A DNA stretch of 64,000 nucleotides from Acetobacter suratthaniensis (GCF_017377745.1 NZ_JAFVMG010000001.1:186001-250000); one strand, 5' to 3'; positions 36,193-46,519 are shown, counted from the stretch's first letter. Notes: generated by a model from the letters alone, not told the origin. Numbers and translations are program-made.

Positions 36193-38616
36193 ATGCGCAC
36201 GATGACGGGAATGGCCTCTGTTCTGTTCAGGTGTTTTGAGGGGCTGACAGCCCTGCTGGTGGCGGAACAGCGGCGGCTGGTACTGTGGGTGCCGGTGGGG
36301 CTGGCGCTGGGGGCGGCGTTCTATTTTTACGGCTTGCGGGCTGAACCCACGGCCATAGGGGGCGTGGTCATGCCCCTGTTGCTGACGGTGACGGCTGTGG
36401 GGGCAGGGGTGGTCTGGCGGCATAGCCTGCTGGTGCGCTGCGTGGCCGGGCTGTGCGCCACGCTGGCACTGGGCGGGTTGATGGCCTGGGTTGGCACCCA
36501 CAGGCAACCGCCCATGCCTGAGCTGCCGCGCCGGGGGGTGGCGCTATCCGGTGTGGTGCGTGCCGTGCATGACCTGCCCCCGCGCGGCGCGGGGCAACGC
36601 CCGGTCCGCCGGGTCGATCTGGTGGATGTGCGCCTGCATATGCCGTTGACCGAAACCGCACCCCCTCTGGTTCGCAGCCTGACAGTCAGGCTTAGGGCGG
36701 ATGACACAGCCGCCCTGACGGAGGGAGGCGCCGTGGCATTGCGCGCGGTGCTGCACCCACCGGGTTTTGCCGCTCTGCCCGGCGGCCGCGACTGGCAGTT
36801 TGAGGCATGGTTTGCAGGCCGGGCCGGGAGTGGCACGGCGCTTTCCGTGCATGAAGCGGTGCCTGCCAGGCCCGATGCGCCCCACCTCCCTGCGGTAGAG
36901 GGGCAGGACGAACCTGACCTGGCCGGGCAGGAACCAGCCGCCTTTGAAGCAGAGGTGGCAACGGGCGTGGAGCGCACAGGGTACACAGCTCTGTGGCGGC
37001 AACGGCTGGAAATCCTGCGGAGCGCTATGGATGAGCGGATTCGCACCAGCCTGCCGGGTGCTGTGGGGGCCGTGGCGTCCGTGTTGCTCGATGGGCGGGG
37101 CGAAGCCATTCCCGATTCCGTGCGGGATGATTTTGCGGCGTCGGGTCTGGCGCATCTTCTCGCCGTGGCGGGGTTGCATCTGGGCATTGTCATGGGTGTG
37201 GTCATGGCGGTGTGTCGCCTTGGGCTGGCGGCATGGGAATATGCGGCCCTGCGCTGGCCCTGCAAGGCGTTGTCGGCGCTTGCAGCATGGGGGGCGGGAG
37301 GGGCGTATGTGCTGCTGACAGGCGCGCACCTGCCCGCCTTGCGCGGCTGGCTGATGGCAGGGGTGGTGGTGCTGGGGCTGGTTGCGGGGCGGCGGGCGGT
37401 TTCCATGCGCGGGCTGGCGTTTGCCGCCACGTTGTTGCTGCTGCTTTGGCCGCAGGTGGTGGCTGACATGGCTTTTCAGATGTCGATGGCTGCTGTCATG
37501 GCGCTGGTGGCGGGGTACGAAAGTGTGCATCCGCGCTTGCAGGGCTGGTGTGCCGCGCAGGAGGGGCGCATGGGGCGAGCTGGTGGTTTCCTGCTCGGGC
37601 ATCTGGCTGAACTCGCACTGGCCAGTCTGCTGGCGGGGTTGGCTACACTCCCGGTTGTTATGGCGCATCTGGGGGTGATCGAGCCGTATTTCGTATTGGC
37701 CAATCTGGTGGCGGTGCCGCTTATGGCGGTGTGGATCATGCCCATGGGCCTGCTGGCGCTGCTGGGTATGCCGTTCGGGCTTGCTGCACCGGGGCTGTGG
37801 CTCATGGGGCTTGGTCTGCGGCCTGTTTTATGGCTTGCGCATGGGGTGGCCAGCCTGCCGGGCGCACGGTTTGCGGTGCCTGCCATGCCGGGCTGGGGGC
37901 TGTGCATGGCGCTGCTGGGGCTGGCGTGGCTATGCCTGTGGCGCAGGGCGTGGCGGCTGGCCGGTGTGGTCGTGTTCGGGGTGGGGCTGCTGTCTCCGTG
38001 GTTTGTCAGCCAACCGGATATTCTGCTCAGCCCGGATGGCGGGCTGATTGGTATTCGCATGCCGAACAGCGTGCTGGTGCTGGGTCATTCGGTGGAGCAG
38101 GCGGCGATTGAGCGCGAATGGGCGCGCGCACTGGCCCTGCCCATACGGGTTTTTAACCCCGAACATGAGGGGCAGACGCCCGATGGTGGCCTTGTCTGCG
38201 GGCAGGATGGTGTAGCGGGGGTTTGTGTGTTCCAGCGTGCGGGGCGCACGCTGCTGCTCATACCCGCGCCATTCCCCGCAGGCCTGTCCATAGCGGAGGG
38301 GCAGGCGCGGATGGGTACGCTGTGTGCGGGTATGGATGGCGTGGTCAGCACGGGTGGGCTTGGGCATCTGTGCGAGGGGGTGCCTGTCCGGGTGGATCGG
38401 GCGCAGGCGCGGCTTGAAGGTGCTCAGGCCATGTATCTGGCGTCAGGCCGGGTGCGCGTGGTGTCGGACAGGCAATGGAGCGGTGCGCGACCGTGGGTTT
38501 TAAACCCCGGCGGTCACGGCCTGCCGCTGCTGCCGCTGGCGCGGAGCGAGGACGGGCTGCCCACCGGGCATCCGGGCTGGTTTTTCAGTCCGCCACGCTT
38601 TCAAACGCTTCCATGA
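36193..38616 (+). CDS. comEC: ComEC/Rec2 family competence protein
   Basis: This is the inner-membrane channel for DNA uptake in natural transformation. The N-terminus has three transmembrane helices and a DUF4131-type OB-like periplasmic region (RGVALSGVVRAVHDLPP near 113). The Competence domain follows at about 290-620, with SGLAHLLAVAGLHLGI and many helices. The last about 190 residues occupy the place of the metallo-beta-lactamase domain, but I find no HxHxDH motif, so the nuclease site looks lost. ATG 36193 gives 807 residues; ATGs 3 and 6 codons later are possible. The 3' end overlaps the next, convergent gene by 32 bases. Confidence 0.9.
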   Translation: MRTMTGMASVLFRCFEGLTALLVAEQRRLVLWVPVGLALGAAFYFYGLRAEPTAIGGVVMPLLLTVTAVGAGVVWRHSLLVRCVAGLCATLALGGLMAWVGTHRQPPMPELPRRGVALSGVVRAVHDLPPRGAGQRPVRRVDLVDVRLHMPLTETAPPLVRSLTVRLRADDTAALTEGGAVALRAVLHPPGFAALPGGRDWQFEAWFAGRAGSGTALSVHEAVPARPDAPHLPAVEGQDEPDLAGQEPAAFEAEVATGVERTGYTALWRQRLEILRSAMDERIRTSLPGAVGAVASVLLDGRGEAIPDSVRDDFAASGLAHLLAVAGLHLGIVMGVVMAVCRLGLAAWEYAALRWPCKALSALAAWGAGGAYVLLTGAHLPALRGWLMAGVVVLGLVAGRRAVSMRGLAFAATLLLLLWPQVVADMAFQMSMAAVMALVAGYESVHPRLQGWCAAQEGRMGRAGGFLLGHLAELALASLLAGLATLPVVMAHLGVIEPYFVLANLVAVPLMAVWIMPMGLLALLGMPFGLAAPGLWLMGLGLRPVLWLAHGVASLPGARFAVPAMPGWGLCMALLGLAWLCLWRRAWRLAGVVVFGVGLLSPWFVSQPDILLSPDGGLIGIRMPNSVLVLGHSVEQAAIEREWARALALPIRVFNPEHEGQTPDGGLVCGQDGVAGVCVFQRAGRTLLLIPAPFPAGLSIAEGQARMGTLCAGMDGVVSTGGLGHLCEGVPVRVDRAQARLEGAQAMYLASGRVRVVSDRQWSGARPWVLNPGGHGLPLLPLARSEDGLPTGHPGWFFSPPRFQTLP

Positions 38617-38923
38617 CCCGGCTGGAATAAACCAGTGCCGCACCGGCGTTTAGCGCCACGGCCACGCCAAGGGCTTCGGCAATTTCTTCCTTGCTGGCCC
38701 CGACCTTGTGGGCGGCAGCGGTATGCACGGCAATACAGCCATCGCACCGGGTGGTAACGGCTACGGCCAGCGCGATCAGTTCGCGGGTTTTGGCATCCAG
38801 ATGTTTTGTTTCGGGCAGGGGGGTTTCAAGCGTCTGGAGTCCGCTCAGGGTGTTGGGGGTCAGGCTGGCCAGTGTCTTGACGTTTTTGGTCAGATTGGCG
38901 CGGTAGGCGTTCCAGTCGGTCAT
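38585..38923 (-). CDS. AhpD-like carboxymuconolactone decarboxylase family protein
   Basis: This 112-residue helical protein has the AhpD-core motif TTRCDGCIAVHTAAAHKVGAS, that is CxxC followed four residues later by His. This motif makes members peroxidase/disulfide-reductase-like. ELIALAVAVTT precedes it, and the ALGVAVALNAGAALV helix follows. It probably acts in peroxide defence or as a thiol oxidoreductase. It overlaps the 3' end of comEC on the opposite strand by 32 bases. The partner reductase is unknown. Confidence 0.88.
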   Translation of the reverse strand: MTDWNAYRANLTKNVKTLASLTPNTLSGLQTLETPLPETKHLDAKTRELIALAVAVTTRCDGCIAVHTAAAHKVGASKEEIAEALGVAVALNAGAALVYSSRVMEAFESVAD

Positions 38924-39068
38924 GGTGTTGTTTTCCTGCGGTTGCTGTCATGAAAAACAGGGTCAGAACCCGCGTAGCCTAGCGCGTCTTCCCCCCGTGT
39001 TGTCACGACACGGTTAGGAGAGGTGACGATGCTTGCCCAAGACGGTGTTCAGCCGGTATCGGGCGAGT

Positions 39069-40298
39069 ATGACAGACAGACACGAGAACGGGCCTACGGC
39101 CGCGATGCGGCAGGGGCCACTGGCAGTTTATCGGCAGCGTGTAGCAGCCGGAGAGCTGAATGGAGATGCCGATCAGGCCCGCGTGGTCGAGCGGCTGGAC
39201 ACGCTGTGGCGTGAACTGGCCACTCTGCCCGCTCGCCCGGCTTCGGCCCCCCAGCGGGCCGAAGCCGGGGCTCTGGGCCGACTTTCCGGCTTGGCGCGTC
39301 GGTTTTTGCAGGCTCCCGCAGCGGCCTCTCCGGTTGCGCGGCCGCGCGGGCTTTATATTGTCGGGCGTGTTGGGCGCGGCAAAACCATGGTCATGGACCT
39401 GTTTTATGCCTGCGCACCGGTGGCAAAAAAGGAGCGCGTGCATTTCCTGCGTTTCATGCAGGATGTACACCAGAAGCTCTACGCTCTTAAAAAAGCCAAC
39501 CCCGGCATGGCGGACCCTATTCCGCCGCTGGCGCATGCCATTGCGGCACAGGCGCAGCTTCTGTGCTTTGACGAATTTCAGGTGAACGACATTGCGGATG
39601 CCATGATTCTGGGGCGTCTGTTCGAGGCGTTGTTCGCGGCAGGGGTGGTGATTGTGGCCACATCCAATACCGAGCCGGGGCAATTGTTCCAGAACAGGCC
39701 GGGCGCTGATGCGTTCAAGCCTTTTATTGCGATCATCCGCCGTGAGCTGGATACGGTAGAACTGGATTCGCCACGTGATTACCGGCGCGGGCGTGAGCAG
39801 GATCAGGAAACATGGCTGGTACCCGCTGATGAAGCCGCCCGCGCACGGTTGCGGCAGATTTTCAGCCGGTATGCCGGGAGCGAAACACCCCGCCCCGTGC
39901 GGCTGGAGTTCAGTGGCCGGGCGTTTGAGGTGGATCAGGCGGCAGGCCCGGTCTGCCGGTTTGATTTCAACTCTTTGTGTGGCAGACCGCTTGGCCCTAA
40001 CGATTATCTGGCGCTGGCACGGCATTTTCCGGTTGTTGTGATCGACAATATTCCGAGCATGGGCATGGATGAAGCCAACCTCGCGCGGCGCTTCATTACT
40101 TTGATTGATGCCTTGTACGACAACGGAAACCTGCTTTTTGCCTCGGCTGAAGCCCCGCCGGACAAGCTGTTCACGCAGGGCGAGGGATCGGATGCGTTCG
40201 CCCGCACCGCATCACGTCTTGCTGAAATGGGAAGCGAAAGCTGGCTGGAACATGGGGCACAGGCGGCGCAGGCGGCGCATAGCCTCTCTAGAGCGTGA
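39069..40298 (+). CDS. zapE: ZapE/AFG1-like ATPase
   Basis: This P-loop ATPase is associated with the division ring in Gammaproteobacteria and related to mitochondrial AFG1. Walker A is GRVGRGKT near 95-102, and Walker B is LLCFDEFQVND near 165. Further AFG1 motifs are RFMQDVH, VATSNTEP, and VVVIDNIPSMGMDEANLARRFITLIDALYD in the C-terminal third. The start is uncertain: ATG 39069 gives 409 residues. TTG 39033 lies 9 bases after a strong AGGAGAGG and adds 12 residues. An out-of-frame ATG at 39029 sits 5 bases after the same ribosome site. Confidence 0.9.
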   Translation: MTDRHENGPTAAMRQGPLAVYRQRVAAGELNGDADQARVVERLDTLWRELATLPARPASAPQRAEAGALGRLSGLARRFLQAPAAASPVARPRGLYIVGRVGRGKTMVMDLFYACAPVAKKERVHFLRFMQDVHQKLYALKKANPGMADPIPPLAHAIAAQAQLLCFDEFQVNDIADAMILGRLFEALFAAGVVIVATSNTEPGQLFQNRPGADAFKPFIAIIRRELDTVELDSPRDYRRGREQDQETWLVPADEAARARLRQIFSRYAGSETPRPVRLEFSGRAFEVDQAAGPVCRFDFNSLCGRPLGPNDYLALARHFPVVVIDNIPSMGMDEANLARRFITLIDALYDNGNLLFASAEAPPDKLFTQGEGSDAFARTASRLAEMGSESWLEHGAQAAQAAHSLSRA

Positions 40299-40503
40299 CA
40301 GGGGTTGATCTTGTTCCCGCCTCAGGGGCGGTCTAGCTCTTTGAAAAGAACGGCCGGGCCACATTGGCCCCGGCTCAGGAATTTCTGAAGGGCGCTCCGT
40401 GCCATGCTGCGGAGTGGTGGAAAAATGGTCTGCCTTACGCTGAAATGCGACACGTTTGCTGGTCAGCAGCGCGGAAAAATCCCGCATCGGGGAGGAATGT
40501 AAG

Positions 40504-43368
40504 ATGGCGGTCACGGATATGCTGGCAACCGCGCTGAACGGTGCCAATATCGCTTACCTTGCGGATCTGTATGCCCAGTGGGTCAAGGATCCGAAAAGTG
40601 TTGATCCTTCCTTCGATATTCTTTTTGGCTCTCTGGGTGATGATGAAGCCGCCGTCCTGCATGACGCGCTCGGGGCTTCATGGGCGCCGCGCCCGTCCAT
40701 CATCACGGGTGAAGAGGCGCCGCCCCCCGCCAAGGGTGGCCCCGCAGGCGGTCTGGCCGCGCAGGACAGTCTGGCTATTGCCCGTCTGGTGCGTGCCTAC
40801 CGTGAATACGGACATCTAGAAGCAACGCTCGATCCGCTGGGCCTGAAAGTGCCTGCTCCCCGCGTGGAGCTGGACCCCGCCACCTATGGTTTTGGCCCCA
40901 AGGATCTGGATCGCGAAGTTTTCTTTGGCTCGCTGCTTGAGCCGCTGCTCAAAGGCAAAACCACCGGCAAGGTCAAGGACGTGATTGCCGCCCTGCGCGC
41001 CGTATATTGCGCAAGCCTTGGTGCGGAATACATGCAGACCTCTACGGCCGAGCAGCGTGAATGGTTCCGCAGCCGCCTTGAGGGCGATAACTGGCAGGCC
41101 AACGTGTCGGTTGAAGAGCGCAAGAGCATCCTGCGTAACCTGACGGAAGCCGAAGGGTTCGAGGCGTTCTGCCAGAAGCGTTACGTGGGTGCGAAGCGTT
41201 TCGGCCTTGAAGGGGGCGAAATCTCCATTCCCGCGCTGCATGCCATCATCGACCAGTCGGCCGTGCAGGGTGTGCAGTCGGTGGCGATCGGCATGGCGCA
41301 TCGTGGGCGGCTGAACACGCTGGTGAACATCGTGCGCAAGCCGTATGTCGCGATCTTCAACGAATTTGCCGGGGGTTCGTTCAAGCCCGACAATGTTGAA
41401 GGCTCGGGCGACGTCAAATACCATCTGGGTTCATCCACCGATGTCGAGGTGGGCGGTAAGCCGGTGCATATTTCGCTTCAGCCCAACCCCTCACATCTTG
41501 AGGCGGTCGATCCTGTGGTGTGCGGCAAGGTGCGCGCCATTCAGGATGATTATGGGGACGCCGGGCGTAAAACCGCTATGGCCGTTGTCATTCATGGGGA
41601 TGCGGCGTTTGCCGGTCAGGGTATCGTTTACGAAACCTTCTCCATGTCCAAACTGCCCGGCTACCGTACGGGTGGCAGCATCCATATGGTGGTGAACAAT
41701 CAGGTTGGCTTTACCACCAACCCCGAGCAGGGCCATTCGGGTGTTTACGGCACGGATATTGCCAAATCCATCAACGCGCCGGTTCTGCATGTGAACGGGG
41801 ATGACGCCGAGGCCGTGATCTATGCCTCGCGTCTGGCGGCTGATTATCGCCTGGCTTTTGCCTCTGACATCGTGCTGGACATCGTGTGCTACCGCCGCCA
41901 CGGCCATAACGAGAGCGATGAGCCGGTCTTTACCCAGCCCGTGATGTACAAGGCCATTGCCAGCCACGAGACGCCGCACACGCTGTACGCTAAAAAAGTG
42001 GTGCAGACGGGTGCGATGAGCGATGCAGAAGTGCAGAGCCTGTGGGATGCGTTTCAGGATCGGCTGGAGGAAGACTACAAGGCCGCGCAGTCCTACAAGG
42101 TCAACAAGGCCGACTGGCTGGATGGTGACTGGAAAGGCCTGACCGCACCGGGTGCCAAGCCCGAGGAAGCATGGCCTGAAACTGGTGTGGATGAAGCGGT
42201 TCTGCAAAAAATCGGTGATGCCATCACGACCTCTCCGGCTGATTTCAATCTCAACTCCAAGATTGCGCGCCAGCTCAAGGCCAAGGCCGCCATGTTCAGC
42301 TCGGGCGAAGGCTTTGACTGGGCTACGGGCGAGGCGCTGGGCTTTGGCTCGCTGCTGGTTGAAGGCCATCGTGTGCGTCTGTCGGGCGAGGACTGCCAGC
42401 GCGGCACGTTCAGCCAGCGCCATGCAACATGGACAGATCAGGTCAACCAGACGCAGTTCACCCCCCTCAACCATGTGCAGGACGGGCAGGCTCCGATCGA
42501 GATCTGGAATTCCTTCCTGTCCGAATACGGCGTGCTCGGGTTTGAATACGGCTATTCTGTCCGTAACCCCAACACGCTGGTGCTGTGGGAAGCCCAGTTT
42601 GGCGATTTCGCCAACTGTGCGCAGGTGATTATCGACCAGTTCATTGCTTCGGGTGAAACTAAGTGGCTGCGTATGTCCGGTCTGGTCATGCTGCTGCCGC
42701 ATGGTTACGAAGGGCAGGGGCCGGAACATTCCTCCGCGCGGCTTGAGCGTTATCTCCAGCTCTGTGCTGAAGACAACATGTTTGTCTGCAACATCACCAC
42801 GCCCGCCAACTACTTCCATGCCCTGCGCCGCCAGCTCAAGCTGGACTACCGCAAGCCGCTGATCCTGATGGAGCCCAAGTCGCTCCTGCGGCACAAGCTG
42901 GCGGTGTCCACGCTGGCAGAGTTCGGTAAAGGTACGCGCTTCCAGCCTGTGCTGCCGGAAGTGGATGCACTGGCGGCTGACAAGAGCATCCGCCGGGTCG
43001 TGCTCTGCTCGGGCAAGGTCTATTACGACCTGCTGGCCGAGCGGCGCGAGAAAGACATCAAGGATGTCGCCATCCTGCGTCTGGAACAACTCTACCCCTT
43101 CCCTCAGGCACCTCTCGCGGCTGAACTCAAGCGCTATCCTGAAGCGGATATCGTCTGGTGTCAGGAAGAGACGGAAAATGGCGGTGCATGGCACTTTGTG
43201 GATAGGCGGATTGAAAAGGCGCTGGAAAAAGCTGGTCACAAGGCAGGGCGGCCCCGTTATGTCGGCCGCGCCGCAGCGGCCAGCCCGGCAACGGGCCTTG
43301 CCCGTATCCACGCCGCAGAGCAGGCTGATCTGGTGCAAAGGGCGCTGGGCCTGAAAACAGGCGGCTGA
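40504..43368 (+). CDS. sucA: 2-oxoglutarate dehydrogenase E1 component
   Basis: This thiamine-diphosphate-dependent subunit decarboxylates 2-oxoglutarate in the TCA cycle. The N-terminus has the E2-binding segment LADLYAQWVKDPKSVDPSF. The active-site GMAHRGRLNTL segment is near 260, GDAAFAGQGIVYE near 364, and RRHGHNESDEP near 465. The transketolase-like C-terminal half is complete (954 residues). ATG 40504 has GGGGAGG about 8 bases upstream. It heads sucA-sucB-lpd; sucCD genes are not adjacent. That is consistent with acetic acid bacteria that use a succinyl-CoA:acetate CoA-transferase instead (inference). Confidence 0.97.
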   Translation: MAVTDMLATALNGANIAYLADLYAQWVKDPKSVDPSFDILFGSLGDDEAAVLHDALGASWAPRPSIITGEEAPPPAKGGPAGGLAAQDSLAIARLVRAYREYGHLEATLDPLGLKVPAPRVELDPATYGFGPKDLDREVFFGSLLEPLLKGKTTGKVKDVIAALRAVYCASLGAEYMQTSTAEQREWFRSRLEGDNWQANVSVEERKSILRNLTEAEGFEAFCQKRYVGAKRFGLEGGEISIPALHAIIDQSAVQGVQSVAIGMAHRGRLNTLVNIVRKPYVAIFNEFAGGSFKPDNVEGSGDVKYHLGSSTDVEVGGKPVHISLQPNPSHLEAVDPVVCGKVRAIQDDYGDAGRKTAMAVVIHGDAAFAGQGIVYETFSMSKLPGYRTGGSIHMVVNNQVGFTTNPEQGHSGVYGTDIAKSINAPVLHVNGDDAEAVIYASRLAADYRLAFASDIVLDIVCYRRHGHNESDEPVFTQPVMYKAIASHETPHTLYAKKVVQTGAMSDAEVQSLWDAFQDRLEEDYKAAQSYKVNKADWLDGDWKGLTAPGAKPEEAWPETGVDEAVLQKIGDAITTSPADFNLNSKIARQLKAKAAMFSSGEGFDWATGEALGFGSLLVEGHRVRLSGEDCQRGTFSQRHATWTDQVNQTQFTPLNHVQDGQAPIEIWNSFLSEYGVLGFEYGYSVRNPNTLVLWEAQFGDFANCAQVIIDQFIASGETKWLRMSGLVMLLPHGYEGQGPEHSSARLERYLQLCAEDNMFVCNITTPANYFHALRRQLKLDYRKPLILMEPKSLLRHKLAVSTLAEFGKGTRFQPVLPEVDALAADKSIRRVVLCSGKVYYDLLAERREKDIKDVAILRLEQLYPFPQAPLAAELKRYPEADIVWCQEETENGGAWHFVDRRIEKALEKAGHKAGRPRYVGRAAAASPATGLARIHAAEQADLVQRALGLKTGG

Positions 43369-43495
43369 ATGGCCGCCCCGCGCAGCAGGGTCGTTTTTAT
43401 TTAATCAAGCCGTCCACTGTATGGACATGAAGACCGGTATGGCCACGGGAGCAGCAGGCCATACCGGGAATTTCTGAAAAGAAATGGGGAACAGG

Positions 43496-44725
43496 ATGTC
43501 AGTCGAGATCAAGGTGCCGACACTGGGTGAAAGCGTGACGACCGCGACGGTGGCCAAGTGGCTGAAGCAGCCCGGCGAGGCGGTTAAGGAAGACGAGCCG
43601 ATTGTCGAACTTGAAACCGATAAGGTGAGTGTCGAGGTTTCCGCGCCCAAGGCTGGTGTTATTGGCCCGCAGGCTGCCAAGGAAGGCGACGAAGTTGAAG
43701 TGGGCGCCCTGCTGACCACGCTTGAAGCGGGCAAGGCTGGCGCAGCTCCGGCCCCTGCGGCCAAGGCCGCTGCCCCGGAAGCCAAGCAGGCAGCGCCCGC
43801 TCCGGCCCCCAAGGCCGAGAGTGCGCCCGCCGCCAGTGTGGCCGATGCCGCACAGGCTCTGCCAGCCGCGCGCAAACTCATGGCTGAAAATGGCCTGAAT
43901 GCCGACACGCTGGGTCAGGGTACGGGCCTTGGTGGGCGTATTACCAAAGGCGATGTGCTGGGCTTTCTGGCGCAGCCGCGCGCTGCCGCTCCGGCAGCGG
44001 CCCCCAAGCCGCCCCGTAAGGACGACCCGCGTGAAGAACGTGTGAAGATGACCCGCCTGCGCCGCACGGTGGCCCGCCGCCTGAAAGAGGCGCAGGACAC
44101 GGCGGCCATGCTGACCACCTTCAACGAAATCGACATGTCCGGTGTCATGGCGCTGCGGGCGGAATATCAGGACAGCTTTGTGAAGAAGCATGGCGTGAAG
44201 CTAGGCTTCATGTCCATTTTCTCTCGTGCGGTTGTCGCGGCGTTGCAGGAATTCCCTGCCATCAATGCTGAAATTGACGGTGAGGACATTATCTACCGCG
44301 ATTTCGTCAACCTCGGCATTGCCGTGGGTGGCCCCAACGGGCTGGTGGTGCCGGTTATCCGCGATGCCGATCAGCTCAATTTCGCGCAGATCGAAAAGAA
44401 GATCGCCGGTTTCGGCAAGGCCGCGCGTGAAGGTACGCTCAAGCTTGATGAACTCTCGGGTGGCACCTTCTCCATCACCAATGGCGGGATTTACGGTTCG
44501 CTCCTGTCCACACCGATCCTGAATGCGCCGCAGTCCGGTATTCTGGGCATGCATTCCATTCAGGAACGCCCTGTGGCCGTGAACGGGCAGGTTGTTATCC
44601 GCCCGATGATGTATGTGGCCCTGTCGTATGACCACCGTATTGTGGATGGCAAGGAGGCTGTCAGCTTCCTGGTGCGCGTCAAGCAGAACGTGGAAGACCC
44701 GCGCCGTCTGCTGATCGAAGCCTGA
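43496..44725 (+). CDS. sucB: 2-oxoglutarate dehydrogenase E2 (dihydrolipoyl succinyltransferase)
   Basis: This is the core of the complex; it transfers succinyl from the lipoyl arm to CoA. There is one lipoyl domain at 1-77 with lipoylated K43 in ETDKVSVEV, then an Ala/Pro-rich linker (about 80-115). The E1/E3-binding domain lies at about 118-155 ([10 protein letters not shown]...[15 protein letters not shown]). The catalytic domain ends in [18 protein letters not shown] with the active-site histidine. The start is ATG 43496 and the length is 409 residues. Its lipoyl domain is about four-fifths identical to that at the N-terminus of the following lpd product. Confidence 0.97.
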   Translation: MSVEIKVPTLGESVTTATVAKWLKQPGEAVKEDEPIVELETDKVSVEVSAPKAGVIGPQAAKEGDEVEVGALLTTLEAGKAGAAPAPAAKAAAPEAKQAAPAPAPKAESAPAASVADAAQALPAARKLMAENGLNADTLGQGTGLGGRITKGDVLGFLAQPRAAAPAAAPKPPRKDDPREERVKMTRLRRTVARRLKEAQDTAAMLTTFNEIDMSGVMALRAEYQDSFVKKHGVKLGFMSIFSRAVVAALQEFPAINAEIDGEDIIYRDFVNLGIAVGGPNGLVVPVIRDADQLNFAQIEKKIAGFGKAAREGTLKLDELSGGTFSITNGGIYGSLLSTPILNAPQSGILGMHSIQERPVAVNGQVVIRPMMYVALSYDHRIVDGKEAVSFLVRVKQNVEDPRRLLIEA

Positions 44726-44728
44726 GCC

Positions 44729-44758
44729 GTTGCGGGGGCGGTATGCTGCCCCCGCAAC
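44729..44758 (+). repeat. perfect hairpin between sucB and lpd
   Basis: An 11-bp perfect inverted repeat (44729-44739 with 44748-44758) with an 8-nt loop lies immediately after the sucB stop. No U-tract follows, so it is unlikely to be a full terminator. It may protect the sucAB transcript or tune the expression of lpd. Confidence 0.6.
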
Positions 44759-44800
44759 CGCACGCTTCTGCCAAATTCCAACGTGAGCGAGACCAGATTG

Positions 44801-46519
44801 ATGTCAACCGAAATCAAAGTGCCAACCCTTGGGGAAAGTGTGACAACCGCCACGGTTGGAAAGTGGCTGAAGCAGCCGGGCGATGCGGTTAATAAAGACG
44901 AGCCGCTTGTCGAACTCGAAACCGACAAGGTGAGCGTGGAAGTGCCTGCTCCGGCGAGTGGCCGCCTTGGCAGTCATGCCGTGAAGGAAGGTGATGAGGT
45001 TGAGGTTGGTGCCGTGCTGGCCGTGCTGGAAGCCGGTGCTGCTGGTGCTGCCCCGGCCGCAGCTCTGGCCCCCAAGGCTGAAACACCCGCAGCGGCTCCG
45101 GCTGCTGCTCCCGCTGCCGCCGCTCCGGCCGAAACCGATTATGATGTGGTGGTGATCGGGGCCGGGCCGGGTGGGTATGTGTGCGCCATTCGCGCAGCCC
45201 AGCTTGGCTTTAAGGTGGCCTGCGTTGAAAAGCGTGCGACACTGGGTGGCACCTGCCTCAATGTCGGGTGCATTCCCTCAAAGGCGCTGTTGCAGTCTTC
45301 TGAAAACTACCATGCGGCAGGGCATGATTTTGCTGCCCATGGCGTGCTGATTGACAGCGTTAAGCTTGATCTGGAGCGGATGCAGGCCCGTAAGGCCGAG
45401 ATCGTTGGCGCCAACGTCAAGGGTGTTGAGTTCCTGTTCAAGAAAAACGGCATTACCTGGCTCAAGGGTCACGGCAAGGTTGAAGGAACGGGCCGCCTGA
45501 GTGTTGATGGCAAGCCTGTTACGGCCAAGCACATCATTATCGCCAGCGGGAGCGATAGCGCCAATCTGCCGGGTATTGAGGTGGATGAGAAAGTTATTGT
45601 CACCTCCACCGGTGCGCTGGAACTTTCTGCTGTGCCCAAGCGCCTTGTGGTGATTGGTGGTGGCGTGATCGGGCTGGAACTGGGCAGCGTGTGGCATCGC
45701 CTCGGGGCGGAAGTCACGGTTGTGGAGTTCCTCGACCGTCTGGTGCCCGGCACGGATAACGAAATTGCCGCCCAGTTCCAGAAGCTGCTGGTCAAGCAGG
45801 GCTTTGCCATGAAGCTCGGCCATAAGGTGACCAAAGCCGAAAAAACCAAGAAAGGTGTGGTGCTGAGCATCGAGCCTTCCGCTGGTGGTGCGGTGGAAAC
45901 CCTTGAGGCCGATGTAGTTCTGGTCGCGGTTGGCCGCACGGCAGCCAGCAAGAACATGGGGCTGGAAGAGGCGGGGATTGCGCTTGATAACCGTGGTCGC
46001 GTTGTGGTGGATGCGCATTTTGCCACCAATGTGCCCGGCGTTTACGCGATTGGCGATGTCATTGCTGGCCCGATGCTGGCCCACAAGGCCGAGGAAGAAG
46101 GTGTGGCTCTGGCCGAACTGCTGGCGGGGCAGGCGGGTCATGTCAATTACGACGCCATTCCGGGTGTAATCTACACCTGGCCGGAAGTGGCTTCCGTTGG
46201 CTTTACGGAAGAGCAACTCAAGGACAAGGGCGTGGGCTATAAGGTTGGCAAGTTCCCGTTCCTTGCCAATGGCCGTGCGCGCGCGCTGGGCATGACGGAT
46301 GGTTTCGTCAAGGTTCTGGCCGAAAAGCAGACCGACCGCGTGCTGGGTGTTCATATCATTGGCCCGGCAGCGGGCGAACTGATTGCCGAAGCCACCATGG
46401 CTATCGAGTTCGGTGCTTCGGCTGAAGACATCGGCCGGGTCTGCCATGCCCATCCGACCCTGAGCGAGGCGGTGAAAGAAGCCGCACTGGGTGCTGATGG
46501 CCGAGCAATCAATATCTGA
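44801..46519 (+). CDS. lpdA: dihydrolipoyl dehydrogenase (E3) with N-terminal lipoyl domain
   Basis: This flavoprotein reoxidises dihydrolipoamide with NAD. Residues 1-78 form a lipoyl domain with K43 in ETDKVSVEV. After an Ala/Pro linker (about 79-110) the E3 fold begins: [15 protein letters not shown] at 116-130, redox-active [10 protein letters not shown] (C152, C157), NAD loop [12 protein letters not shown], and [37 protein letters not shown] holds the catalytic His-Glu. Start ATG 44801; GTG 44783 would add 6 residues. The 572-residue length reflects the extra domain, known in some E3s of pyruvate and 2-oxoglutarate complexes. Confidence 0.96.
   Translation: MSTEIKVPTLGESVTTATVGKWLKQPGDAVNKDEPLVELETDKVSVEVPAPASGRLGSHAVKEGDEVEVGAVLAVLEAGAAGAAPAAALAPKAETPAAAPAAAPAAAAPAETDYDVVVIGAGPGGYVCAIRAAQLGFKVACVEKRATLGGTCLNVGCIPSKALLQSSENYHAAGHDFAAHGVLIDSVKLDLERMQARKAEIVGANVKGVEFLFKKNGITWLKGHGKVEGTGRLSVDGKPVTAKHIIIASGSDSANLPGIEVDEKVIVTSTGALELSAVPKRLVVIGGGVIGLELGSVWHRLGAEVTVVEFLDRLVPGTDNEIAAQFQKLLVKQGFAMKLGHKVTKAEKTKKGVVLSIEPSAGGAVETLEADVVLVAVGRTAASKNMGLEEAGIALDNRGRVVVDAHFATNVPGVYAIGDVIAGPMLAHKAEEEGVALAELLAGQAGHVNYDAIPGVIYTWPEVASVGFTEEQLKDKGVGYKVGKFPFLANGRARALGMTDGFVKVLAEKQTDRVLGVHIIGPAAGELIAEATMAIEFGASAEDIGRVCHAHPTLSEAVKEAALGADGRAINI

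Noticed and set aside
40299..40503. Hairpins in the sucA upstream region as a riboswitch or terminator
   Set aside because: Several short GC stems can be drawn, but none has a U-tract or a recognisable aptamer core. The region probably holds only the sucA promoter and leader.
41491..43338. 615-codon open frame on the minus strand across sucA
   Set aside because: It is fully antisense to a conserved enzyme gene and its translation has no domain signal. Long antisense frames are expected from high third-position GC.
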